A DNA stretch of 64,000 bases from JAVJUS01 sp040220455 (GTDB lineage Bacteria; Pseudomonadota; Alphaproteobacteria; DSM-16000; Inquilinaceae). This document shows positions 56,971 to 64,000 of this stretch, in pieces. A program made the translations under genes and the position numbers. The notes under the pieces were generated by a model, which saw only the letters and a list, made by a program, of their open reading frames with translations, did no database searches and was not told the DNA's origin. The stretch spans positions 40,592 to 104,591 of the forward strand of contig JAVJUS010000130.1 of assembly GCA_040220455.1 (NCBI GenBank), read 5' to 3'. The first letter of the stretch is position 1, and each line of letters starts with the position of its first letter.

Positions 56971-57276
56971 TCACCAGCTCGCCTTGACCATGCCGGGGAT
57001 CTGGCCCTTCGACGCCAGGTCGCGCAGCGCGATACGGCTCAGCTTGAACCGCCGGTAATAGCCGTGCGGCCGGCCGGTCAGCTCGCACCGGTTGTGCACG
57101 CGCGTCGGCGACGAGTTGCGCGGCATCTGCGCCAGCTTCAGCCGGGCGGCGAACCGTTCCTCGGGCGGCAGCGAGCGGTCCTCGGCGGTCGCCTTCAGCC
57201 GAGCCCGCTTGGCCGCGTATCGCTCGACCATCTTCTCGCGCCGCTTGTTCTTCTGGATGGCACTTTTCTTCGCCAT
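56971..57276 (-). CDS. rpsN: 30S ribosomal protein S14 (zinc-free long form)
   Basis: This 101-residue S14 has RCELTGRPHGYYRRFKLSRI near 63 with only one cysteine, so it is the long, zinc-independent form and not the short CxxC form. It ends MVKASW. It lies between rplE and rpsH with 18- and 13-bp gaps. Confidence 0.97.
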   Translation of the reverse strand: MAKKSAIQKNKRREKMVERYAAKRARLKATAEDRSLPPEERFAARLKLAQMPRNSSPTRVHNRCELTGRPHGYYRRFKLSRIALRDLASKGQIPGMVKASW

Positions 57277-57294
57277 GACTGCCCTCTCGGCCGC

Positions 57295-57846
57295 TCAGTT
57301 GACGAAGGGGAAGTCGAAGTGCTTGAGCAGCGCCCTCGCTTCCGCGTCCGTCTTTGCCGTCGTCACGATCACGATGTCCATGCCGCGCGTCGCGTCGACC
57401 TTGTCGTACTCGATCTCCGGGAACACGATCTGCTCCTTGAGGCCCATCGCGTAGTTCCCGCGCCCGTCGAAGCTCTTGCCCGACAGGCCCCGGAAGTCGC
57501 GGATGCGCGGCAGGGCGATCGTCACCAGGCGGTCGAGGAATTCGTACATCCGCTCCCGGCGCAGCGTCACCTTGGCGCCGACCGGCATGCCCTCGCGCAG
57601 CTTGAAGGCCGCGATGGACTTCTTCGCGCGGGTGACGATCGGCTTCTGGCCGGCGATGACCGCCAGTTCCTGGGTCGCCGCCGTGATCTTCTTGGCGTCC
57701 TGCGATCCCTCGCCGACACCCATGTTGATCACGATCTTGTCCAGCCGCGGCACCTCGAAGGAGTTCTTGTAGCCGAACTCCTCGACGAGCGCCTGGCGGA
57801 CGGTGCCGTCGTAGTGTTCTTTCAACCTGGCCATGGCAGTGCTCAT
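57295..57846 (-). CDS. rplE: 50S ribosomal protein L5
   Basis: This 183-residue 5S rRNA-binding protein has DKIVINMGVGEGSQDAKK near 35 and FPEIEYDKVDATRGMDIVIV near 142. The ATG at 57846 overlaps the rplX stop as ATGA (57843-57846), so translation is probably coupled; an ATG four codons later is the alternative. Confidence 0.98.
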   Translation of the reverse strand: MSTAMARLKEHYDGTVRQALVEEFGYKNSFEVPRLDKIVINMGVGEGSQDAKKITAATQELAVIAGQKPIVTRAKKSIAAFKLREGMPVGAKVTLRRERMYEFLDRLVTIALPRIRDFRGLSGKSFDGRGNYAMGLKEQIVFPEIEYDKVDATRGMDIVIVTTAKTDAEARALLKHFDFPFVN

Positions 57847-58160
57847 CGGTCGATCACTTCGCCGGACGCCTTGGCGTACCGGACCTTGCGCCCGTCATCG
57901 AGGAACCGGAAGCCGACGCGGGTCGGCTTGTCGGACTTCGGGTCGACATGCGCGACGTTGGAGACGTGGATCGACGCCTCCTGCTCGACGATGCCGCCCG
58001 GCGACGACGCCGACGGCCGCGCGTGGCGCTTGACGATGTTGACGCCCTGCACCGTCACCCGACTTTCCTTCGGCGACACCTTCAGGACCTCGCCGCGCTT
58101 GCCCTTGTCGCGGCCGGTCATGACGACGACCTTGTCGCCCTTCTTGATCTTCGCGGCCAT
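57843..58160 (-). CDS. rplX: 50S ribosomal protein L24
   Basis: This 105-residue assembly initiator has a KOW motif (KKGDKVVVMTGRDKGKRGEV) at the N-terminus. The ATG at 58160 overlaps the last base of the rplN stop (TAATG). A longer frame to 58469 is a shadow of rplN. Confidence 0.97.
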   Translation of the reverse strand: MAAKIKKGDKVVVMTGRDKGKRGEVLKVSPKESRVTVQGVNIVKRHARPSASSPGGIVEQEASIHVSNVAHVDPKSDKPTRVGFRFLDDGRKVRYAKASGEVIDR

Positions 58161-58528
58161 TACAAGACCTCCGGCGCCAGGCTGATGATCTTCATGAACC
58201 GCTTGGCGCGCAGCTCGCGAGTCACCGGGCCGAAGATACGGGTGCCGATGGGCTCGTTCTGCCGGTTGAGCAGGACGGCCGCATTCTTGTCGAAGCGGAT
58301 CGACGTCCCGTCGGGGCGCCGGATCTCCTTGGCAGTGCGCACGATGACGGCGCGATGGACATCGCCCTTCTTCACGCGGCCACGCGGGATCGCGTCCTTC
58401 ACGGACACCACGATCACGTCGCCGACGCTCGCGAACTTCCGCTTGGAGCCGCCCAGCACCTTGATGCACTGCACCCTGCGCGCGCCGGAATTGTCGGCGA
58501 CGTCCAGGTTCGTCTGCATCTGGATCAT
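58160..58528 (-). CDS. rplN: 50S ribosomal protein L14
   Basis: This 122-residue protein at the subunit interface starts MIQMQTNLDVADNSGARRVQ and ends RFMKIISLAPEVL, fully standard. It shares one base with the rplX start. Confidence 0.98.
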   Translation of the reverse strand: MIQMQTNLDVADNSGARRVQCIKVLGGSKRKFASVGDVIVVSVKDAIPRGRVKKGDVHRAVIVRTAKEIRRPDGTSIRFDKNAAVLLNRQNEPIGTRIFGPVTRELRAKRFMKIISLAPEVL

Positions 58529-58532
58529 GGCG

Positions 58533-58805
58533 TCAGACCCCCTCGCCCGCGGCGGCGCCCGACGCGCCGGCGGTCTCCTCGGCCACCACCTCCCAGCGCT
58601 TCAGCCGGGAGCGCGGCGCGCATTCGACGATCGACACCAGGTCGCCAACCTTGCAGCGGTCGGTCTCGTCATGCGCGTGGAAGCGCTTGGTGCGCTTGAT
58701 GAACTTCTTATAGAGCGGATGCATCAGCTGACGCTCGACCTCGACCGTGACGGTCTTGGCGTTCTTGTCAGAGACGACCCGCCCCTTGAGCACACGCCGT
58801 GGCAT
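58533..58805 (-). CDS. rpsQ: 30S ribosomal protein S17
   Basis: This 90-residue protein starts MPRRVLKGRVVSDKNAKTVT and has the HPLYKKFIKRTKRFHAHDE core. A Gly/Ala C-terminal tail is extra. It lies 13 bp after rpmC. Confidence 0.97.
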   Translation of the reverse strand: MPRRVLKGRVVSDKNAKTVTVEVERQLMHPLYKKFIKRTKRFHAHDETDRCKVGDLVSIVECAPRSRLKRWEVVAEETAGASGAAAGEGV

Positions 58806-58818
58806 GGCCCGGGTCCTC

Positions 58819-59022
58819 CTAGCCGGCGGCGGCGGCCGTGCGCCGCTCGCCCTGAATGGTCTTGATCCGCGCGATCGTGCGGCGAACCTCGCGAATGCGC
58901 GCGGTGTTCTCGAGCTGGCCGCTCGCGCCCTGGAAGCGCAGGTTCAACTGCTCCTTCTTCAGGGACAGGAGCTCGTCGGACAGCTCGTCGTCTGTCTTGG
59001 CGCGAAGATCCTCGCCCTTCAT
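58819..59022 (-). CDS. rpmC: 50S ribosomal protein L29
   Basis: This 67-residue helical protein at the tunnel exit starts MKGEDLRAKTDDELSDELLS and has LNLRFQGASGQLENTARIRE. Its ATG shares one base with the rplP stop (TGATG at 59020-59024), so a long frame to 59451 is rejected. Confidence 0.97.
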   Translation of the reverse strand: MKGEDLRAKTDDELSDELLSLKKEQLNLRFQGASGQLENTARIREVRRTIARIKTIQGERRTAAAAG

Positions 59023-59444
59023 CACTCGACCTCCTCGCCGGGACGGGTCACGAACCGCGTCTTGACGGGCAGCTTGGCCGAGGCGAGCTCGAAGGCCCGC
59101 TTGGCCAGGTCGCCCGGCACGCCGTCGAGCTCGAACATCACGCGACCCGGATGGATGCGGCACATCCAGAACTCGGGCGAGCCCTTGCCCTTGCCCATGC
59201 GCACCTCCGCCGGCTTCTGGGAGACCGGCACGTCCGGGAAGACCCGGATCCAGACGCGGCCCTGACGCCGGATGTGGCGGGTGATCGCTCGCCGCGCCGC
59301 CTCGATCTGGCGCGCGGTGATGCGGCCCGGCTCCACCGACTTCAGGCCGTAGGCGCCGAAGTTGAGGGTCGTTCCGCCCTTGGCGACGCCCTTGACGCGC
59401 CCCTTGTGCTGCTTGCGGAACTTCGTCCGTTTCGGACTGAGCAT
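59022..59444 (-). CDS. rplP: 50S ribosomal protein L16
   Basis: This 140-residue protein organises the tRNA-binding sites. It starts MLSPKRTKFRKQHKGRVKGV and has GRVWIRVFPDVPVSQKPAEV with the Arg (R81-like) region targeted by hydroxylation in other bacteria. It follows rpsC by 79 bp. Confidence 0.98.
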   Translation of the reverse strand: MLSPKRTKFRKQHKGRVKGVAKGGTTLNFGAYGLKSVEPGRITARQIEAARRAITRHIRRQGRVWIRVFPDVPVSQKPAEVRMGKGKGSPEFWMCRIHPGRVMFELDGVPGDLAKRAFELASAKLPVKTRFVTRPGEEVE

Positions 59445-59523
59445 CGTTCACCGTCCTCGTAAACCGCCCCGGCGCGTCGCCGCTGCCGGTTGTCCCGTTC
59501 GTCGCCCCGTCAGGTCGATCGGC

Positions 59524-60231
59524 TCAGTTCGACCGGCCGCCCTTCGAGCCGCCGCCCCCGCCGCCGGTCTGCTCGGCCAGCCGCTTGTCCTGCGCCATCG
59601 GGTCGTGGGCCAGGATCTCGCCCTTGAAGACCCAGACCTTGACGCCGCAGGTACCGTAGGTCGTCTTCGCCGTGGCGGTGCCGAAATCCACGTCCGCGCG
59701 CAGCGTGTGCAGCGGGACACGGCCCTCGCGGTACCATTCGGTCCGCGCGATCTCCGCGCCGCCGAGACGTCCCGAGCAGGTCAGCCGGATGCCCTGGGCG
59801 CCCAGCCGCATGGCGTTCTGCACGGCGCGCTTCATGGCGCGGCGAAAGGCGACCCGGCGCTCCAGCTGGTTGGCGATGTTCTCGGCCACCAGCTTGGCGT
59901 CAATCTCCGGCTTGCGGATCTCGACGATGTTCAGGTTCACCTCGCCGCCGGTCATCTTGGCGAGCTCGGCGCGCAGCTTCTCGATATCCGCGCCCTTCTT
60001 GCCGATGACCACGCCCGGGCGCGCCGTGTGGATCGTCACCCGCGCCTTCTTGGCCGGCCGCTCGATGATGATGCGGCTGAGGCCGGCCTGCGACAGGCGG
60101 CTCTCGAGGAACTCGCGGATACGAAGATCCTCGTGCAGCAGGTCGGCATAGTCCCGCGTCGCGAACCAGCGCGAATCCCAGGTCCGGTTGATGCCGACGC
60201 GCAGGCCGATCGGATTGACCTTGTGACCCAT
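59524..60231 (-). CDS. rpsC: 30S ribosomal protein S3
   Basis: This 235-residue protein of the mRNA entry tunnel starts MGHKVNPIGLRVGINRTWDS and contains a KH domain (GVVIGKKGADIEKLRAELAK). The C-terminus is a Gly-rich run (GGGGGGSKGGRSN). It lies 3 bp after rplV. Confidence 0.98.
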   Translation of the reverse strand: MGHKVNPIGLRVGINRTWDSRWFATRDYADLLHEDLRIREFLESRLSQAGLSRIIIERPAKKARVTIHTARPGVVIGKKGADIEKLRAELAKMTGGEVNLNIVEIRKPEIDAKLVAENIANQLERRVAFRRAMKRAVQNAMRLGAQGIRLTCSGRLGGAEIARTEWYREGRVPLHTLRADVDFGTATAKTTYGTCGVKVWVFKGEILAHDPMAQDKRLAEQTGGGGGGSKGGRSN

Positions 60232-60234
60232 GAC

Positions 60235-60615
60235 TCAGGCGTCCTCCTCGCGCTCGCGCACGACCACGGTCAGGTTCGACCACGGCTTCTGGATGCGCCC
60301 GACCCGGCCGCGGGCGCGGGGCCGGAAGCGCTTCATGACGATCGACTTGCCGACGAAGGCCTCGGCCACGTAGAGCCTGTCCACGTCGAGCTGATGGTTG
60401 TTCTCGGCGTTCGCGATCGCCGACTCCAGGACCTTCTTGACGTCATCCGACACGCGGCGGCGCGAGAACGCCAGATCGTTCAGAGCCCGGGCGCAATCCC
60501 GGCCGCGGATCATGCTCGCGACGAGATTGAGCTTCTGGGGGCTCGTCCGGATCATCTTGGCGAACGCCCGCGCCTCGTTGTCGGCGAGCCGGCGTGCTGC
60601 CGCTGGCTTGCCCAT
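60235..60615 (-). CDS. rplV: 50S ribosomal protein L22
   Basis: This 126-residue protein has the tunnel-lining loop region ending RPRARGRVGRIQKPWSNLTV, the site of macrolide-resistance mutations in other bacteria. It starts MGKPAAARRLADNEARAFAK and lies 3 bp after rpsS. Confidence 0.98.
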   Translation of the reverse strand: MGKPAAARRLADNEARAFAKMIRTSPQKLNLVASMIRGRDCARALNDLAFSRRRVSDDVKKVLESAIANAENNHQLDVDRLYVAEAFVGKSIVMKRFRPRARGRVGRIQKPWSNLTVVVREREEDA

Positions 60616-60618
60616 GGC

Positions 60619-60897
60619 CTACTTCCTCTTCGCCTTCTTGTCGGCCGCGTGGCCGTAATAGGTCCGGGTCGGCGCGAACTCGCCGAACTTGTGGCCGACC
60701 ATGTTCTCGGTGACCAGCACCGGGAGGAACTTGCGGCCGTTGTAGACGCCGAAGGTCAGCCCGACGAACTGCGGCAGGATCGTCGACCGGCGCGACCAGA
60801 TCCGGATGATCTCGTTGCGCCCGGACGACCGGGCCGTCTCGGCCTTCTTCAAGAGGTACCCGTCGACGAACGGGCCCTTCCAGACGGAGCGTGCCAC
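60619..60897 (-). CDS. rpsS: 30S ribosomal protein S19
   Basis: This 92-residue head protein starts at GTG (60897): the conserved MARSVWKGPFVDGYLLKKAE begins there, and AGGAG lies just upstream, within the gap to rplB. Family start and length (92) match. No ATG exists at this position. Confidence 0.97.
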   Translation of the reverse strand: MARSVWKGPFVDGYLLKKAETARSSGRNEIIRIWSRRSTILPQFVGLTFGVYNGRKFLPVLVTENMVGHKFGEFAPTRTYYGHAADKKAKRK

Positions 60898-60907
60898 GGT
60901 CGCTCTC

Positions 60908-61735
60908 CTACTTCTTGTTCCGGCGGCGCAGGATCCAGCGATCCGTCGCCTTGTTGTTGCGCGTCCGCCGGCCCTTGGTCGGCTTGCCCCACGGCGTGAC
61001 CGGATGCCGGCCGCCGGAGGTCCGCCCCTCGCCGCCGCCATGCGGGTGATCGATCGGGTTCATCGCCACGCCGCGCACCGCCGGGCGCTTGCCGGCCCAA
61101 CGTTTGCGGCCCGCCTTGCCCAGATTGATGTTGGACTGGTCCGGGTTGGACACCGCGCCGATCGAGGCCATGCAATCGCCCCGCACCAGGCGCAGTTCGC
61201 CGGAGGACAGCTTGATCTGGGCATAGCCGATCTGCCGGCCGACGAGCTGGGCGTAGGTGCCGGCCGAACGCGCGAGCTGGCCACCCTTGCCGGGCTTGAG
61301 CTCGACATTGTGCACGATCGTGCCGACCGGCACGCTCTTCAGCGGCATCGCGTTGCCGGGCTTGACGTCCACCCGCTCGCCCGCGACCACCGTGTCGCCC
61401 GCCGACAGGCGCTGCGGCGCCAGGATATAGGCGAGCTCACCGTCCTCGTAGCGGATCAGCGCGATGAAGGCCGTCCGGTTCGGGTCGTATTCGATCCGCT
61501 CGACCGTCGCCGGCACGTCGTACTTGCGCCGCTTGAAGTCGATCACCCGGTAGCGCCGCTTGGTGCCGCCGCCGATGCGCCGCGCCGTGATGCGGCCGGT
61601 GTTGTTGCGCCCGCCATGGCGCGTCAGGCCCTCGGTCAGCGACTTGACCGGCTTGCCTTTGTAGAGGTCCTTCCGGTCGACCAGGATCAACTGGCGACGA
61701 CCGGGCGTGACCGGCTTGAAGGTCTTGAGTGCCAT
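60908..61735 (-). CDS. rplB: 50S ribosomal protein L2
   Basis: This 275-residue protein is close to the peptidyl-transferase centre. MALKTFKPVTPGRRQLILVD begins it, and the conserved GVAMNPIDHPHGGGEGRTSG near 222 (with the essential His) is intact. It follows rplW by 5 bp. Confidence 0.98.
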   Translation of the reverse strand: MALKTFKPVTPGRRQLILVDRKDLYKGKPVKSLTEGLTRHGGRNNTGRITARRIGGGTKRRYRVIDFKRRKYDVPATVERIEYDPNRTAFIALIRYEDGELAYILAPQRLSAGDTVVAGERVDVKPGNAMPLKSVPVGTIVHNVELKPGKGGQLARSAGTYAQLVGRQIGYAQIKLSSGELRLVRGDCMASIGAVSNPDQSNINLGKAGRKRWAGKRPAVRGVAMNPIDHPHGGGEGRTSGGRHPVTPWGKPTKGRRTRNNKATDRWILRRRNKK

Positions 61736-61740
61736 CGCTC

Positions 61741-62076
61741 TCAGATCCCCGTCGTCACATCGATCCCGTGGCCCTCGGCGAGGGTCACGACGGCCTTCTT
61801 GGTGTCGTTGCGCCGGCCGACGACGCCGCGGAAGCGCTTCGTCTTGCCCTTCTGGCGCAGCGTGTTCACCGCGGCGACCTTGACGCTGAACAGCGTCTCG
61901 ACCGCCTGCTTGATCTCCGGCTTCGACGCGTCGAGCGGCACCTTGAAGGTAACCTGGTTGTGCTCGGAGATGTTCGTCGACTTCTCCGTGACCACCGGTG
62001 CCCGGATGATGTCGTACATCCGCTCCCGGTCGATCGTCGGCGCCTTCCGGGCCTGGACATGGGTCCGCGCGCTCAT
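61741..62076 (-). CDS. rplW: 50S ribosomal protein L23
   Basis: This 111-residue protein at the tunnel exit, a docking site for signal recognition particle and trigger factor, has YDIIRAPVVTEKSTNISEHN near 21. Its ATG overlaps the rplD stop as ATGA (62073-62076). It has a short N-terminal extension compared with E. coli. Confidence 0.97.
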   Translation of the reverse strand: MSARTHVQARKAPTIDRERMYDIIRAPVVTEKSTNISEHNQVTFKVPLDASKPEIKQAVETLFSVKVAAVNTLRQKGKTKRFRGVVGRRNDTKKAVVTLAEGHGIDVTTGI

Positions 62077-62693
62077 CGCAGCCGCTCCTGAAGCTTCTCC
62101 ACCGCGTCGCGGGTCAACACCAGCGTATCGCGACGCAGGATGTCGTAGACGTTGGCGCCCTGCTGCGGCAGCACGTCGATGCGCGGGATGTTGCGGCTGG
62201 CGAGCGCGAACTTCTCGTCCACCGTCTCGCCGTCGACCACCAGAGCCGAGCCGATGCCGAGCGCCTTCAGCCGGACCGCCAGCTCCTTGGTCCGGTGCGA
62301 GCCCGCATTGGCGTTGTCGAGCACGACCAGCTGCCCCGCCCCGGCCTTGGCCGACAGCGCATGGCGCAGCGCCAGCTTGCGGACCTTCTTGGGCAGGTCC
62401 ATCGCGTGATCGCGCACGACCGGCCCGTGGACCGTCGCGCCGCCCCGGTGATGCGGCGCGCGCATGCTGCCCGCCCGCGCCCGGCCGGTGCCCTTCTGGC
62501 GGAAGGGCTTCTTGCCCGTGCCGGCGATCTCGCTGATCGTCTTGACCTTGTGGGTCCCGGCCCGGCGCTTGGCCCGCTGCCAGGTGACCATCCGGTGCAG
62601 GATGTCGCGCCGCGGCTCCAGCCCGAACACCGTGTCGTCGAGCTCGAGCTCGCCGGCGTCGCCATTGTCCAGCGTCTTCATGACGATCTTCAT
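62073..62693 (-). CDS. rplD: 50S ribosomal protein L4
   Basis: This 206-residue tunnel protein has RRDILHRMVTWQRAKRRAGT near 33 and the tunnel loop KPFRQKGTGRARAGSMRAPH near 63. The ATG at 62693 is preceded by GGAGG. Whether it autoregulates the S10 operon, as in E. coli, is not visible. Confidence 0.97.
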   Translation of the reverse strand: MKIVMKTLDNGDAGELELDDTVFGLEPRRDILHRMVTWQRAKRRAGTHKVKTISEIAGTGKKPFRQKGTGRARAGSMRAPHHRGGATVHGPVVRDHAMDLPKKVRKLALRHALSAKAGAGQLVVLDNANAGSHRTKELAVRLKALGIGSALVVDGETVDEKFALASRNIPRIDVLPQQGANVYDILRRDTLVLTRDAVEKLQERLR

Positions 62694-62697
62694 GGCG

Positions 62698-63444
62698 TCA
62701 CGCCTCCTGGCCGGCATCGGCGCCGTCGCCTGCGCCCTCGGCCGGGGCCTGCTGCGCCGCGGCCTCGGCCGCCTTGCGCAGACCGGCCGGCATCGGCGCG
62801 CCGTCCGGACGCGGGCGCTTGACCGCGTCGCGCACCGTCACCCAGCCGCCCTCCGCGCCCGGGACTGCGCCCTTGACCAGGATCAGCCCCTTCTCCACGT
62901 CGGTCTGGACGACCGTGAGGTTCTGGACCGTCACCCGCTCGTCGCCCATGTGGCCGGCCATCTTCTTGCCCTTGAAGACCTTGCCCGGGTCCTGGCAATG
63001 GCCGGTCGAGCCGTGCGCGCGATGGCTGATCGACACGCCGTGGCTGGCGCGCAGACCGGAGAAGTTGTGCCGCTTCATCGCGCCGGCGAAGCCCTTGCCG
63101 ATCGACCGGCCGGTGACGTCGACGAACTGTCCGGGCACGAAGTGGTCGGCCGACAGCTCGTCGCCCACCTCCAGCACCGTATCCGCGTCGACGCGGAACT
63201 CCACGACCTTGCGCTTGGGCTCGACCTTCGCCTTGGCGAAATGCCCGCGCATCGGCTTCGACGTGCGCTTGACCTTCGCCTTGCCGGCGCCGAGCTGGAC
63301 CGCGGTATAGCCGTCGGTCTCCTCGCTGCGCAGGCCGACGACCTGGCAGCCCTCGATCTTGAGCACGGTCACCGGGACGTGGCGACCCTCGTCGTCGAAG
63401 ACGCGGGTCATGCCCAGCTTCTGTGCGATGATACCCGATCGCAT
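62698..63444 (-). CDS. rplC: 50S ribosomal protein L3
   Basis: This 248-residue protein starts MRSGIIAQKLGMTRVFDDEG and contains SHGVSISHRAHGSTGHCQDP near 140. The C-terminal 35 residues are an Ala/Glu/Gly-rich extension (AAAQQAPAEGAGDGADAGQ) not found in E. coli L3. Confidence 0.98.
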   Translation of the reverse strand: MRSGIIAQKLGMTRVFDDEGRHVPVTVLKIEGCQVVGLRSEETDGYTAVQLGAGKAKVKRTSKPMRGHFAKAKVEPKRKVVEFRVDADTVLEVGDELSADHFVPGQFVDVTGRSIGKGFAGAMKRHNFSGLRASHGVSISHRAHGSTGHCQDPGKVFKGKKMAGHMGDERVTVQNLTVVQTDVEKGLILVKGAVPGAEGGWVTVRDAVKRPRPDGAPMPAGLRKAAEAAAQQAPAEGAGDGADAGQEA

Positions 63445-63457
63445 GACGAACCTCGCC

Positions 63458-63766
63458 TCAGAGCTTGATTTCGACGTCGACGCCGGCCGCGAGCTCGAGC
63501 TTCATCAGCGCGTCGACCGTCTGGGGCGTCGGATCGATGATGTCGAGCAGCCGCTTGTGCGTCCGCATCTCGAACTGCTCTCGCGACTTCTTGTCGACGT
63601 GCGGCGAGCGCAGCACCGTGTAGCGCTCGATCCGGGTCGGCAACGGGATCGGGCCCCGCACCTCGGCACCGGTGCGCCGCGCGGTGTTGACGATCTCGCT
63701 GGTCGACTGGTCGAGCACCCGGTGGTCGAACGCCTTGAGCCGGATGCGGATATTCTGACTGTCCAT
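63458..63766 (-). CDS. rpsJ: 30S ribosomal protein S10
   Basis: This 102-residue protein, also NusE in antitermination, starts MDSQNIRIRLKAFDHRVLDQ and ends VDVEIKL. It follows the tuf stop by about 100 bp, so the S10 gene cluster is joined to the str operon. Confidence 0.98.
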   Translation of the reverse strand: MDSQNIRIRLKAFDHRVLDQSTSEIVNTARRTGAEVRGPIPLPTRIERYTVLRSPHVDKKSREQFEMRTHKRLLDIIDPTPQTVDALMKLELAAGVDVEIKL

Positions 63767-63867
63767 CGGACCTGACGCCTTGCTTTACGGGTCGAGAGGT
63801 GCCGCCGCCTCCACGGGTCGGCGGCACGTCGACGGTTCTTCTGTGCCCTGAACCGGCGGGGCCCCGC

Positions 63868-64000
<133 letters not shown>

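Overview
ORGANISM. The window is very GC-rich, codon-dense DNA with almost no mobile DNA. It ends in a tuf-S10-spc-alpha ribosomal superoperon in which adk sits between secY and rpsM and rpmJ is missing. That order, a short-LID adenylate kinase, a leucine-catabolism carboxylase and many Pot, PuuA-like and LLM genes suggest a free-living alphaproteobacterium of Rhodospirillales type. The genus cannot be read from the sequence. No tRNA, rRNA, CRISPR array, insertion sequence or prophage was seen. LAYOUT. 1-4951 (minus): LacI regulator and ribose-type ABC transporter (ATPase cut by the window edge), preceded by a D-2-hydroxyacid dehydrogenase. 5045-6557: M48 protease and a tail-anchored small protein. 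6582-10781 (minus): complete polyamine-type ABC operon (binding protein, ATPase, two permeases) behind a recognisable sigma70 promoter. 10961-14391: META-domain lipoprotein and an Lhr-like helicase. 14392-14752: two families of dispersed inverted repeats. 14750-18827 (minus): four-gene run of a VOC dioxygenase-like protein, a PhyH oxygenase, an HpgT-like transaminase and an EamA exporter. 19245-23717: methylthioadenosine phosphorylase, a class III transaminase, a chemoreceptor and its coupled small partner. 23774-29732: divergent pair of PuuA-like glutamine-synthetase homologues, a 2OG oxygenase overlapping one of them, and a PuuB-like FAD oxidase. 29755-30225: two tiny proteins. 30457-36319: FAD monooxygenase, HAD phosphatase and LLM oxidoreductase in one overlapping operon, a divergent LysR, an AfsA-type hotdog protein and an SRPBCC protein. 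36924-43100: beta-alanine-type transaminase, XRE-cupin regulator and tandem gamma-glutamyltransferases. 43395-49195: leucine-catabolism pair, MDR reductase with divergent LysR, and a membrane adenylate cyclase. 49308-64000 (minus): ribosomal proteins, rpoA, adk, secY and the end of tuf. HOW IT FITS TOGETHER. A scattered set (Pot transporter, two glutamate-amine ligases, an FAD amine oxidase, two omega-transaminases, a PuuR-like regulator and two gamma-glutamyltransferases) reads as amine uptake and gamma-glutamyl degradation. Two groups look biosynthetic. The 14.7-18.8 kb operon could make and export a non-protein aromatic-type amino acid. The 30.4-35.6 kb group contains the same enzyme classes (AfsA-like condensing protein, FAD oxidoreductase, HAD phosphatase) as the Streptomyces mmfLHP furan-signal genes, and is the best candidate here for an undescribed signalling system. 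Both readings are inferences from gene content; no product is known.
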